Source: Acidimicrobiia bacterium
GTDB taxonomy: Bacteria > Actinomycetota > Acidimicrobiia > Spongiisociales > ZC4RG35
Length of the DNA stretch: 64,000 nt
Direction: 5' to 3'
Assembly (NCBI GenBank): GCA_028284765.1
Contig: JANQRA010000012.1
Coordinates: forward strand, 1-64,000
Of the stretch, positions 39,042-47,939 are shown piece after piece. The notes beneath the pieces are model-generated. The model searched no databases. It was not told the origin of the DNA and saw only the letters and a program-made list of their open reading frames with translations. The position numbers were made by a program, and so were the translations under genes. How positions within the stretch are numbered: position 1 is the first letter of the stretch; each line of letters begins with the position of its first letter.

Positions 39042-39549
39042 GCAGGTCCTCCAGCTCCAAAGCTCTTCCCGCAACGACCAAATATGCCTGAGTGGACGCT
39101 CTGGCGAAAACCTGATTCGCAAACCCTTGAAGATCCCTGAATCTGCGTCCGAGCGGGTCCATGGGCACAAGCCCCGTACCGACTTCGTTGGAGACCACAA
39201 TTGTCGTACCAAGCCTTTCGGCAGCACTTCCCGCTGCCGAGCCAACGACCGACATGATCTCTTCGTCGGTGTGATCGGCCAGCAAGTTCGAGATCCAGAG
39301 CGTCACACAGTCGAGAATCAGCGTTCCGGCAGGGTCGCAGCCGGCAATCGCTTCAACTAGATTTACCGGCTCCTCGACAAGAGCCCAATCATCCGGCCTG
39401 CCGGCTCGGTGCCTTCGGATTCGGGTCTCCATTTCGTCATCGCTTGCTTGACCCGTGGCCAAGAAAGTCACTGGCGCACCGGAGCGGTGAGCTAGATCAA
39501 CGGCGAGCCTCGACTTCCCAGAGCGCGCGCCACCGAGAAGGAAGATCAA
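39031..39549 (-). CDS. cobU: Bifunctional adenosylcobinamide kinase/guanylyltransferase
   Basis: FLLGGARSGKSRLAVDLA, ILDCVTLWISNLL, VSNEVGTGLVPMDPLGRRFRDLQG. Confidence 0.95.
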   Translation of the reverse strand: MIFLLGGARSGKSRLAVDLAHRSGAPVTFLATGQASDDEMETRIRRHRAGRPDDWALVEEPVNLVEAIAGCDPAGTLILDCVTLWISNLLADHTDEEIMSVVGSAAGSAAERLGTTIVVSNEVGTGLVPMDPLGRRFRDLQGFANQVFARASTQAYLVVAGRALELEDLLAD

Positions 39550-40112
39550 TAGTCGATGCCCCTTCGGGCCATCACACCCTGGTCGAAGGCGTGCTTGATC
39601 TTGACCATCTCCGTGGCGGTGTCAGCTGCAGCAACAAGCGCCTCTGACGCGTCGCGACCGGTGAGCACGAGATTGACTTTCTCAGGTCGGCTCTGAATCG
39701 TCTCGATCGCCGTCGACTCATCGATCCATCCCCAGTTGATCGGGTACGTGACCTCATCGAGTACCACCAGGTCGTAGTCGCCGCTCGAGATCACCGACAC
39801 CGCGTGATCCCAAGCAGCACGGGCGATCGCTTCAGACTCGTCCATGTTCTCTGAGTCCCAGGTGAAGCCATCTCCCAGTGCCCACCAATCGATCCCGATC
39901 TGGGCACCAACCTTCTCCTCGCCAACGCTCCACTTGCCTGACTTCAGAAACTGGATCACAGCCACATTCCAACCCCTAGCGATGGCGCGAATCGCCGTAC
40001 CGAACGCCGCAGTGGACTTTCCCTTGCCATCTCCGGTATTGATGAGAACAAGCGATTTGGCGCGGACGTCTCCGGTTGGTGGCGCTTCTGTAGGTGGCTT
40101 TTGATCAGGCAT
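39546..40112 (-). CDS. cobO: Cob(I)yrinic acid a,c-diamide adenosyltransferase
   Basis: LVLINTGDGKGKSTAAFGTAIRA, VLDEVTYPINWGWI. Confidence 0.95.
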   Translation of the reverse strand: MPDQKPPTEAPPTGDVRAKSLVLINTGDGKGKSTAAFGTAIRAIARGWNVAVIQFLKSGKWSVGEEKVGAQIGIDWWALGDGFTWDSENMDESEAIARAAWDHAVSVISSGDYDLVVLDEVTYPINWGWIDESTAIETIQSRPEKVNLVLTGRDASEALVAAADTATEMVKIKHAFDQGVMARRGIDY

Positions 40113-40860
40113 TTGTGCTCCTCATTGGTACGACGACCGGGCCATCGGGGTCGTTCAACACCCTGATGCTCGGACCGTAATGGGGTTTGAGTACAGCCTC
40201 GGTGAGTACTTCTGCTGGAGGGCCCTCGACGACGAGGCGACCTTCACTCATCAGTACCAAACGGTCCGCGAACCGTCCGGCGAGAGTCAGGTCATGGGCA
40301 GCAAACACGACTGTCAGACCCTCTTTGCGACGCAGGTCATCGATGACGTCTAAGACCTCGACGGCGTGCCCAACGTCGAGGCTGGCGGTTGGCTCGTCGA
40401 GCAGAAGGACAGGGGCCTCCTGGGCCAGGGCCCGAGCCAATACCGCCCGCTGAGCTTCACCACCCGAGAGGGTCCCGAGGGGTCTGCGGGCAAGGTCGAC
40501 CAGATCGAGGCGTTGCAGCGCTCGCCGCATCGTCTCGACGTCGTGGGCACTCTCGGCTTGTAAGTAGGTGAGGTGAGGAGTGCGACCAAGCAGCACATAG
40601 TCACCGACACCCATGTCATCCGGCAGGACCGGTCGCTGTGGCATCCAGGCGATGTCGAGCCCAGCTCGCGCCGCGCGATGGTCGAAGCTGACCAGACCCG
40701 AGTACTCGACCGACCCGACCGCCGCATGCATCAGAGTGGACTTCCCAGCTCCATTGGGCCCGATAACGCCGACCCACTCTCCTTCGGCAACAGAGAGTGA
40801 AACCGGCCCCACAGCCGTATGCCCGTTGAATTGAACCGTTACCTGGTCCCAAGAGATCAT
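40105..40860 (-). CDS. btuD: ABC transporter ATP-binding protein, cobalamin/iron-chelate type
   Basis: GVIGPNGAGKSTLMHA, LSGGEAQRAVLARALAQ; position in the B12 operon. Confidence 0.88.
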   Translation of the reverse strand: MISWDQVTVQFNGHTAVGPVSLSVAEGEWVGVIGPNGAGKSTLMHAAVGSVEYSGLVSFDHRAARAGLDIAWMPQRPVLPDDMGVGDYVLLGRTPHLTYLQAESAHDVETMRRALQRLDLVDLARRPLGTLSGGEAQRAVLARALAQEAPVLLLDEPTASLDVGHAVEVLDVIDDLRRKEGLTVVFAAHDLTLAGRFADRLVLMSEGRLVVEGPPAEVLTEAVLKPHYGPSIRVLNDPDGPVVVPMRSTNA

Positions 40861-41858
40861 GTAGGCCCTTTCATGGTCCGCAGGACGAGCAGAAAAAAGG
40901 GAGCTCCGAGGAAGGCAGTTACAACGCCAATTGGGAGTTCTGCGGGTGAGACCACCGTGCGCGCCACGATGTCGGCCAGCATCAGGAACGCAGCCCCGAA
41001 CAGAACCGAGAGGGGAATGATGACTCGGTAGCTCCAGCCGAAGAGAAGTCGAACCGTGTGCGGAACGATGATCCCCACAAAGCCGATGAGCCCGCTCACC
41101 GACACGGCCGCAGCAGTGGCCAAAGTGGCCGCCACGATCACGACAGCTCGCACCCTTCCAACGCGCACGCCGAGTGCACCGGCCTCGTCATCTCCGATAC
41201 TGAGCACGTCGAGAAGACGTCGCGCCCCAAACAGGACAATGGTTGCCACCAACGCGTACGGGAGGAGACCCACGATCTCACCCCACCCGACTGTGTTGAG
41301 CCGCCCGAGAATCCACGCATACACCTCGCGGAAAGTGTCCACATTCCGCTGCTGAAGATACGTTTGGAACGCCGTCGCAAATGCTGCGACAGCAACTCCA
41401 GCGAGTATCAGAGAGGTAGCCGATCGCCTTCCGACCGAACGACCCAGGGCATACGTAACCGCAACGGCCGCCATACCCCCGACAAAGGCAAGCGGTGCAA
41501 GCCAAGTCGTGTCTTCCGTCACCACGAAAGCGAACGTTGCGCCGAGGCCGGCACCTGCGGCCACACCCAGCAGGTAGGGGTCCGCCAACGGGTTGCGAAA
41601 GACACCCTGATAGGCGGCGCCTGCCACCGCAAGGACGCCGCCAACGATTGCCCCGAGAACCACCCTCGGGAGACGGATCTCGAAGAGGATGTTTCTCTGG
41701 ACCTCGCTGAGCCCAGACTCAAGGTCCACTCCGGGGATCAGGTCGAGCAGAGCGCGAATGACAGCCATCGGCTCGAGACCGGCCGCACCGACAACCGACC
41801 CGAGAAGAGCAGAAGCACCCACCACAATCATTGAGATCGTGAGAGCCTTCCACCCCAA
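40857..41858 (-). CDS. btuC: FecCD-type ABC permease, cobalamin uptake
   Basis: LPRVVLGAIVGGVLAVAGAAYQGVFRNPLADPYLLGVAAGAGLGA; FVGIIVPHTVRLLFG. Confidence 0.9.
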   Translation of the reverse strand: MGWKALTISMIVVGASALLGSVVGAAGLEPMAVIRALLDLIPGVDLESGLSEVQRNILFEIRLPRVVLGAIVGGVLAVAGAAYQGVFRNPLADPYLLGVAAGAGLGATFAFVVTEDTTWLAPLAFVGGMAAVAVTYALGRSVGRRSATSLILAGVAVAAFATAFQTYLQQRNVDTFREVYAWILGRLNTVGWGEIVGLLPYALVATIVLFGARRLLDVLSIGDDEAGALGVRVGRVRAVVIVAATLATAAAVSVSGLIGFVGIIVPHTVRLLFGWSYRVIIPLSVLFGAAFLMLADIVARTVVSPAELPIGVVTAFLGAPFFLLVLRTMKGPT

Positions 41859-41892
41859 TCGGGCCGACCTGGCGTGTGTGGAGTGGGTCGTG

Positions 41893-42870
41893 TCAGCTCT
41901 CGCTTACGTAGGAGTCCAAGGCATCAGCCACGGACTGGGCGAATTCAACGATTCTCGGTCCCCAACGGGACGAGACATCAGAGTCCAACTCGACGATGTT
42001 CCCCGACATGACGGCGCTCATCACATCCCATCCGGGTCTCGCCGAGACGGTCTCGACTGACTCGCCGTACAGGGTGTTGGACAGGAATATCAAATCCGGA
42101 TCGGCGCCGACGACGAACTCGCTCGATAGCTGGGGGAACCCAAACGCTGAGCCATCTTCATCGGCGGGATCAGCGATGTTGTTCAGACCGAACAACGAAT
42201 ACAACTGACCGATAAACGTGGTCGAGGTCGCCGTGAAGAGCGTGCTGTCGATCTCGTGGTAGTAGCTGATCTGGGCACCATCTGGTGCATCGGCCGCGAG
42301 CTTCTCCAGGTCGTTCTGGATGCTCTCATTGACCACAACAGCTCCATCGATTTGGCCGGTGGCGATGCCGAGACCCTCGATCTGTCGGTAGACATCGTCG
42401 ATGGTGAATGCAGATCCGTAGGAGATCACGGCCACGTCGGCCGCCTCCAGCGATGCGACCACATCACCGGGATCGAAGCTGATGACCACGAGGTCAGGCT
42501 CGAAGGCGAGAATTGCCTCCACGTTGGGTGTGAAACCAGACAAATCCGTCATCGGTGCCTCTGCCGGGTAGTTCGACTGATCGTCTACCGCAATCACTTG
42601 CGGGCCAGCTCCAATGGCGAACAACATCTCAGTCGCCGTAGCCGAGATCGAAACGATTGACTCCGGTCGCTCGTCAATAGTCACCTCTCCGTTGTCGGCA
42701 GCGACGGTGGCCGGGAAGTCGGCCATCGCTGCTTCCGTGGTGGTCGTCGCCGGTGCCAGAGTTGTGGTTGTGGCAGGCGCCTGCGTCGTTGTGGTGGTCG
42801 ACTCCCCTTCGCCCGGGCTGCAAGCCACGAGCAAGAGCAGAAGCGCCGCACCTACTGCGGTCTTTCTCAT
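41893..42870 (-). CDS. btuF: ABC transporter substrate-binding lipoprotein, cobalamin type
   Basis: Lipobox LLLLVACSPGEG; Thr-rich linker; ERPESIVSISATATEMLFAIGAGPQVIAVDDQSNYP. Start at ATG 42870. Confidence 0.88.
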   Translation of the reverse strand: MRKTAVGAALLLLLVACSPGEGESTTTTTQAPATTTTLAPATTTTEAAMADFPATVAADNGEVTIDERPESIVSISATATEMLFAIGAGPQVIAVDDQSNYPAEAPMTDLSGFTPNVEAILAFEPDLVVISFDPGDVVASLEAADVAVISYGSAFTIDDVYRQIEGLGIATGQIDGAVVVNESIQNDLEKLAADAPDGAQISYYHEIDSTLFTATSTTFIGQLYSLFGLNNIADPADEDGSAFGFPQLSSEFVVGADPDLIFLSNTLYGESVETVSARPGWDVMSAVMSGNIVELDSDVSSRWGPRIVEFAQSVADALDSYVSES

Positions 42871-42962
42871 ATAGAAACATCCTCCGTTTAGGAGGATGAA
42901 GCGGTGGGGTTTCCCTGAACCCACGGTTCCGTCTTCATCCGAGACATTCACGTGGCCCAAGG

Positions 42963-43121
42963 GTCAGGCGACCTGGCTTAGAACGGCTCAGATCGGGCGA
43001 TGATTTCATCGAACGACTTGAGACGCCATCACAGTTGCGGGACAGCGCCGGACTCTCACCGGCTTCGCTGTTCCCCCGGGCACCTGCCTTTTGTGGCAGG
43101 CCCCCGGGAGGCTAACAGCGA
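42963..43121 (-). promoter_or_regulatory. Cobalamin riboswitch (minus strand)
   Basis: Reverse strand has GCCGGTGAGAGTCCGGCGCTGTCCCGCAACTGTGATGGCG and B12 box AGCCAGGTCGCCTG; upstream of btuF. Confidence 0.95.
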
Positions 43122-43145
43122 GGAGGAATCGATGTGTTGGCCGCT

Positions 43146-44219
43146 CTAGCTGGTTTCTTCGGTCCGCACTCCCAGCGTCACCGTGACGGTCTGTTCTTCT
43201 CCATCCCGGACGATGAGAACATCAACTGTCTGTCCCGGTTGGTTGGCTCTCACCTGTGCGATGAGATCGCCCTGATCGAGGATGGGGACCCCGTCGAAGG
43301 CGATGACAACATCGTCAACCTGGAGCCCAGCCGCTTCCGCAGCGGAGTCAGGAACTACGGAGGTAATTACCGACCCAGCTTGACCGTCCGACAGCATCGA
43401 CTCACCGGTGACCCCCAAGAAGGCTGTCTCGAGAGGAATCCCGGAAACAATGCTGTCGGCGTAGGCGATGGCAATGTCCGAAGGAACGGCGAAACCGACA
43501 CCATCGTTGGCACCGGACTCGGTGAAGATCGAAACGTTGATCCCGACCACTGAGCCGCTTCTATCAACCAACGCTCCGCCGGAGTTGCCGGGATTGATCG
43601 CCGCATCGGTCTGGACCATCGCCGAGCAAGTATCAAAGGAGCAATTCGTCTGGTCGACCGCGGAGATGATTCCGGCAGTGACGGTGGATTCGAGGCCCCA
43701 TGGGCTGCCGACTGCTACTGCGAGCTGACCCACCCTCGGCTTGTCGGTGTCGAAAGTCGCGGGAGTGAGCCCAGTGCGATCGACCTGAATGACCGCGATA
43801 TCGACCTGTGGCGCTGTGCCCAAGACTGTGCCGGTCATCTGCTCGCCGTCGCTGAATCTGATCCGAACTTCCTCTGAGCCCTCGACCACATGAGCTGCAG
43901 TGATGATGAGTCCATCTGCGTCATAGACCACACCTGAGCCGAGCCCCCCAACGGTCTGGATGTGGACCACGGACGGGAGGATCACCTCAGCGGCGTCGGC
44001 GACTGGCTCTTCGCCGGGCGTGAAGATTGGTGCGACGACATCCACGGCTTCTGGCGCGGTCGTCGTCGTGGTGGCCCCTTCCACGCCGAGGGCCGGCTCG
44101 TCGCCGTCGGCTGTCAAGAACATGAGTCCCGCAACGATGGCCGCGACGGCGCCGAAGAAGAGAAGTGCTGCAAGCCAGTGGGACATGCGCCCGTCGTTTG
44201 CCGTCTGTTGCTCAATCAA
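43146..44219 (-). CDS. HtrA/DegP-like trypsin-type serine protease with PDZ domain
   Basis: TAAHVV, VDIAVIQVD, QTDAAINPGNSGGALVD, C-terminal PDZ. Confidence 0.94.
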   Translation of the reverse strand: MIEQQTANDGRMSHWLAALLFFGAVAAIVAGLMFLTADGDEPALGVEGATTTTTAPEAVDVVAPIFTPGEEPVADAAEVILPSVVHIQTVGGLGSGVVYDADGLIITAAHVVEGSEEVRIRFSDGEQMTGTVLGTAPQVDIAVIQVDRTGLTPATFDTDKPRVGQLAVAVGSPWGLESTVTAGIISAVDQTNCSFDTCSAMVQTDAAINPGNSGGALVDRSGSVVGINVSIFTESGANDGVGFAVPSDIAIAYADSIVSGIPLETAFLGVTGESMLSDGQAGSVITSVVPDSAAEAAGLQVDDVVIAFDGVPILDQGDLIAQVRANQPGQTVDVLIVRDGEEQTVTVTLGVRTEETS

Positions 44220-44273
44220 TTCTGACCTCCTGGAACCCCGAACATATATGCGAATCGCTAACCGGGGCCTAAA

Positions 44274-45428
44274 TCAATGGTGAAGCTCTTGTAAAGGATT
44301 CGTTGTCGGAATCGCATCGGATGGCTGCTCTGTCGGAAGCCACACGACCATGGTCGTACCTCGGTCGCCAACGCCGGAGAAGCTGCCAAGTCCTCCTCCG
44401 TGCCCCTGGGCGATCTGGGTCACGATCGACAACCCGAGGCCAATCCGATCACCGGGATCGTCCGGCAAGCCAGGCCCGGAATCATTTACCGCCAACCATG
44501 CCCAGCCGTCTGTCACGCCACTGGCAACCAACACCTTCGAGTCAGGCGGAGAAGCGTTCACTGCGTTGTCGATGAGATTCGTTAGGGCACGATCGAGCGC
44601 AACTTCGACGCCCAAGACGACTGCCGGGCTGGGCTGGGAGCTGAGAGTCACACCACGCTCGCTCACCAAATTGGTCAGGTCCGACACCTTGTGTTCGACG
44701 ACGTCTGCCAGGTCGAGAGTCACCGATTGGGAACGGCCTGCCTGGAGCCGGGCCGCTGCCAGCAGCTCCTCGATCATCTGCGACATCCGTTCGGCGTTAC
44801 GACGAATCGCCTGTCCGGCTGACTGCCACTCTTCTTTGGTTGCCGCTGGATCGTCCGCAAGCAAGTCGACATTTGACCGGATCACGGTCAACGGTGTTCT
44901 CAGGTCGTGGCTGGTGTCCGCGAGGAACTGGCGCTGCGACGTGAATGCAACGTCGAGCCGTTCGAGCATCTCGTCAAACGTGTCACCCAGCTGTTTGATC
45001 TCGTCGTCGGGGCCATCGAGATCGATCCTCCGACTCAAATCCGACGCTTGGATGTCACGAGCGACTGAGGTGATCTCAGCTACAGGTTTCAACACCCGAC
45101 CCGACATCACCCAGCCGACGACGATGCTCAGAAGGAACAGCGCCGCTATCGCTACAAGCGTGGTCTGAGCGACGCGATCGAGAACGATCTCGTTGTAGAT
45201 CGACTCGATTGCTCGGGCTTCGACTTCCTTGATCTCGGGCATGACCACGACCGTGCCATCGACGAGTGCAACCCGCTGGCCGGTCACAACCGAGGTCATC
45301 ATCGTCTGCGACTGAAGCCATTGGCGATTCAGGAAGTACAGAAGAGCGAGGAGCCCACCTCCGATGCCGAAGACAAATGCGGAGTATTGGACGGAAAGAC
45401 GGAACCTGATCGACTGCCAGCTGGGCAT
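44274..45428 (-). CDS. Sensor histidine kinase
   Basis: HAMP region, FLADTSHDLRTPLTVIRSNVDLLA, DNAVNASPP, GLGLSIVTQIAQGHGG. Confidence 0.94.
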   Translation of the reverse strand: MPSWQSIRFRLSVQYSAFVFGIGGGLLALLYFLNRQWLQSQTMMTSVVTGQRVALVDGTVVVMPEIKEVEARAIESIYNEIVLDRVAQTTLVAIAALFLLSIVVGWVMSGRVLKPVAEITSVARDIQASDLSRRIDLDGPDDEIKQLGDTFDEMLERLDVAFTSQRQFLADTSHDLRTPLTVIRSNVDLLADDPAATKEEWQSAGQAIRRNAERMSQMIEELLAAARLQAGRSQSVTLDLADVVEHKVSDLTNLVSERGVTLSSQPSPAVVLGVEVALDRALTNLIDNAVNASPPDSKVLVASGVTDGWAWLAVNDSGPGLPDDPGDRIGLGLSIVTQIAQGHGGGLGSFSGVGDRGTTMVVWLPTEQPSDAIPTTNPLQELHH

Positions 45429-46105
45429 CAGTCGTCTTCCAGCTTGTAGCCCCGTCCCGGAACCGTCGTGATGAGTTGAGGGTCGCCCAGTTTCTTGCGC
45501 AGGTTGCTGACGGTCACACGTACAACGTTGGTCAGTGGGTCCGTCATCTCATCCCACACATGTTCCAGCAGGTGCTCCTGGCTCATGACGATGCCGGCGT
45601 TTGCCATGAAGTAGTGGAGGAGGGCGAACTCCTTTGCCGTGAGGTCGAGTTTCTCCCCGTCCCGCGCAGCGGTGAAGCGCGCATGGTCGAGGACCAGCGG
45701 CCCGACTTCAAGCACGGGATCGGTTTCAGTGTCTCTTCGAATCAGGGCTCGCACCCGCGCTGAGAGCTCTGGAAACGCAAACGGCTTCACGAGATAGTCG
45801 TCGGCTCCCGAGTCGAGGCCAGCGACACGGTCTTGAACATCGTCGCGAGCAGTGAGCATCAGGATTCGCGGCCGATCTCCCTCCAAGGTTGGGAGGTCTC
45901 CGGACACCAGGTCCCGGCACAGCTGAAGACCGGAACCATCGGGCAGGTTCCAGTCGAGCACCACGAGGTCATAGCCATTGGAACGCAGCTTCATGTCTGC
46001 GTCATACGAGGTGAGGGCGACATCAATCGCATGACCATCCCTACGGAGGCCACGGGCGATCACATCCGCCAAGTCTGGTTCGTCTTCAACAACAAGTAGG
46101 CGCAC
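45428..46105 (-). CDS. OmpR-family response regulator
   Basis: LVVEDEPDLADVIARGL, DLVVLDWNLPDGSG, GADDYLVKPFAFPEL, winged-helix C-terminus. Confidence 0.95.
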   Translation of the reverse strand: MRLLVVEDEPDLADVIARGLRRDGHAIDVALTSYDADMKLRSNGYDLVVLDWNLPDGSGLQLCRDLVSGDLPTLEGDRPRILMLTARDDVQDRVAGLDSGADDYLVKPFAFPELSARVRALIRRDTETDPVLEVGPLVLDHARFTAARDGEKLDLTAKEFALLHYFMANAGIVMSQEHLLEHVWDEMTDPLTNVVRVTVSNLRKKLGDPQLITTVPGRGYKLEDD

Positions 46106-46235
46106 AGGAAGAAAACGATACGCCGCGATACGTAATTGGCGAATAAACCGGAATTTCGCGGCTCAAGGGCAAGTATGGACTTCCGACCTATAAGGGTCGG
46201 CAACCTTTTGCCGAAACTCAGAGTCGGAGATACTG

Positions 46236-46412
46236 ATGGTCGTGACATTCATCACAGAAGACCGGGACGGGTTTCACACCTACACCGGACATGTGGTCAG
46301 CCGGGGACCCTCAACCATTGTGGTCCTGCTCACAGAACCCTTCGGTCTCGCCGGACGATCGGTCCAGTTTCCGATCGACGACGTGATCGAAGAGAAGGTG
46401 ATTTCGGCCTGA
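46236..46412 (+). CDS. Small hypothetical protein (58 aa), absent from the supplied ORF track
   Basis: ATG 46236 to TGA 46412: MVVTFITEDRDGFHTYTGHVVSRGPSTIVVLLTEPFGLAGRSVQFPIDDVIEEKVISA; SD-like ggag 6 nt upstream. Confidence 0.6.
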   Translation: MVVTFITEDRDGFHTYTGHVVSRGPSTIVVLLTEPFGLAGRSVQFPIDDVIEEKVISA

Positions 46413-46435
46413 CCCCAGGACAAGCCAGCCTTCCG

Positions 46436-47266
46436 TTAGGCGCTGGAAACGCGCCCGCGGTAGGAGCCCCACTTCCAGGCGACCCGCGCCGGGCCCGCTC
46501 TGAGAAGATCGGGCACTGTCCCGACGACCACTCTGAGTAAGGCCGCGACGTTTCTCCACACAGTCCTATCCACCGAGGGAACCCCATGCTTTCTCTTGAG
46601 AGCAGCTCTGGCGGTGGCATAGGTCCGGGCCTGCCGATATACCCCAAGCAGCGAATCCCGATATCGGTAGTGAACCACGGCCTCCGGAACCCAAACCAGC
46701 TCTGCCCCGACCTCGGCCGCCCTCCAACAGAAGTCAGTGTCGGAGAATCCCGGAAGGTCTTCGTCGAAGCGACCAACCATGTCATAGACATCTCGACGGA
46801 ATCCGAGATTGCTCGAAGCCGAATGCCGAAGCTCAGGATCCCGTTCTTGTAGGCCGCGAGTCTGGGGAGCGCGTCGTTGCTTCAGCCAGGTACCACTATT
46901 CAGCTCTTCGACCTCGAGCCGACCGGCTGCCAGTTGGTTCTCCTCGAGCGCTGCACTCAATGCCTCGATCCATCCGTCCCCAACAACATCGTCTGCGTCG
47001 CAATGCAGGATTACCTCCCCTTCCGACGCTTCAAGCCCGATATTCCGGGCGTAGGCAACGCCCTTCTTGTCGGAGGCAGAGACAACCACAAGTCGCTGGA
47101 TCTGGTCCCGGAAACTCTCGACGATCTCGAGACTGGAGTCGGTGGAGCCATTGTCGGCAACCACCAGTTCCCATGGATGAGGGCACTCTTGCGACGCGAG
47201 AGCGTTGAGCTGCTCCCCCACGAAGCGCTCCTCGTTGTAGACCGGCATAACGACGCTTATGAGCAC
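46436..47266 (-). CDS. Family 2 glycosyltransferase
   Basis: SVVMPVYNEERFVGEQLNALASQ, VADNGSTDSSLEI, LHCDADDVV. Confidence 0.92.
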   Translation of the reverse strand: MLISVVMPVYNEERFVGEQLNALASQECPHPWELVVADNGSTDSSLEIVESFRDQIQRLVVVSASDKKGVAYARNIGLEASEGEVILHCDADDVVGDGWIEALSAALEENQLAAGRLEVEELNSGTWLKQRRAPQTRGLQERDPELRHSASSNLGFRRDVYDMVGRFDEDLPGFSDTDFCWRAAEVGAELVWVPEAVVHYRYRDSLLGVYRQARTYATARAALKRKHGVPSVDRTVWRNVAALLRVVVGTVPDLLRAGPARVAWKWGSYRGRVSSA

Positions 47267-47349
47267 TGGGTGTCAGGCTATTGGCGACCACTCCCATAAC
47301 TCAAGAGGGTGCCCTTTTGCGGCGGGAGCGATGGAGATAGTCTGATCTC

Positions 47350-47619
47350 ATGTTCTTGGACGCTTCGACACTCGAGGCGATGGCCATCGTCGGTGGGATG
47401 GGAGCCATCGGTGGGCTCATCGGTGGGTTCGTGGCTTCTGCCGACAGCCTGTTTGGGTCAGTCCTCGTAGGGATCATCGGCGGCGTTGCCCTCTCCGCCA
47501 TCCTCGCAGGAGCCGGTGCTCCGGCCCTCTACGGCGTGGGAGAACAGAACTTCTCCATGGTGTGGGGTGGCATCGGCGGTCTACTTCTCGGCTACGTCGT
47601 CGGCCGCTCCAACGTCTGA
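47350..47619 (+). CDS. Small Gly-rich membrane protein
   Basis: 89 aa with several hydrophobic segments; its stop codon falls at the left edge of the repeat array. Confidence 0.68.
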   Translation: MFLDASTLEAMAIVGGMGAIGGLIGGFVASADSLFGSVLVGIIGGVALSAILAGAGAPALYGVGEQNFSMVWGGIGGLLLGYVVGRSNV

Positions 47620-47933
47620 GCGTCTCCTATCGGAGACGTTGGAGTTTCTTCGAAACTCCCGCTCCGCGGAACGGACTGAGTTGGCAAGGCAAACTCAAAC
47701 CTGAGCGTCTCCTATCGGAGACGTTGGAGTTTCTTCGAGACTCCAACACCTCGCAACGGCCTGAGTTTACAAAGCAAGCGCACACCTGAACTTCGCGTAT
47801 CGGCGACGCGGTAGCAGCCGGCCGACCGGCGTCTGAGCGTCTCCTATCGGAGACGTTGGAGTTTCTTCGAAACTCCCGCTCCGCGGAACGGACTGAGTTG
47901 GCAAGGCAAACTCAAACCTGAGCGAAGCTCAGG
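47613..47933. repeat. 85-bp structured tandem repeat array (two identical units, one diverged, one truncated, one remnant)
   Basis: Units begin CTGAGCG at 47616, 47701, 47786 (degenerate, truncated), 47833 and 47918. 47613-47707 is identical to 47830-47924 over 95 bp. Confidence 0.92.
47917..47933 (-). terminator. Probable intrinsic terminator of sufB
   Basis: On the minus strand, CCTGAGC-TTC-GCTCAGG immediately after the sufB stop, followed by TTTGAGTTT. Confidence 0.6.
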
Positions 47934-47939
47934 CATCAA

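Noticed and set aside
39042-39245. N-terminal extension of the cobT ORF in the supplied track
   Set aside because: It lies entirely within cobU and does not resemble CobT; TTG 39041 gives the expected N-terminus.
43134-43553. 139-aa plus-strand ORF opposite the HtrA gene
   Set aside because: Antisense to an unambiguous HtrA protease gene.
46140-46235. Cyclic-di-GMP riboswitch upstream of the 58-aa ORF
   Set aside because: AGGGCAA and paired segments are suggestive, but the rest of the GEMM consensus is not present.
47486-47789. Repeat-encoded ORFs (47486..47704, 47562..47789)
   Set aside because: The 85-bp period shifts frame each unit; the sequences are hairpin-rich and no plausible protein family is visible.
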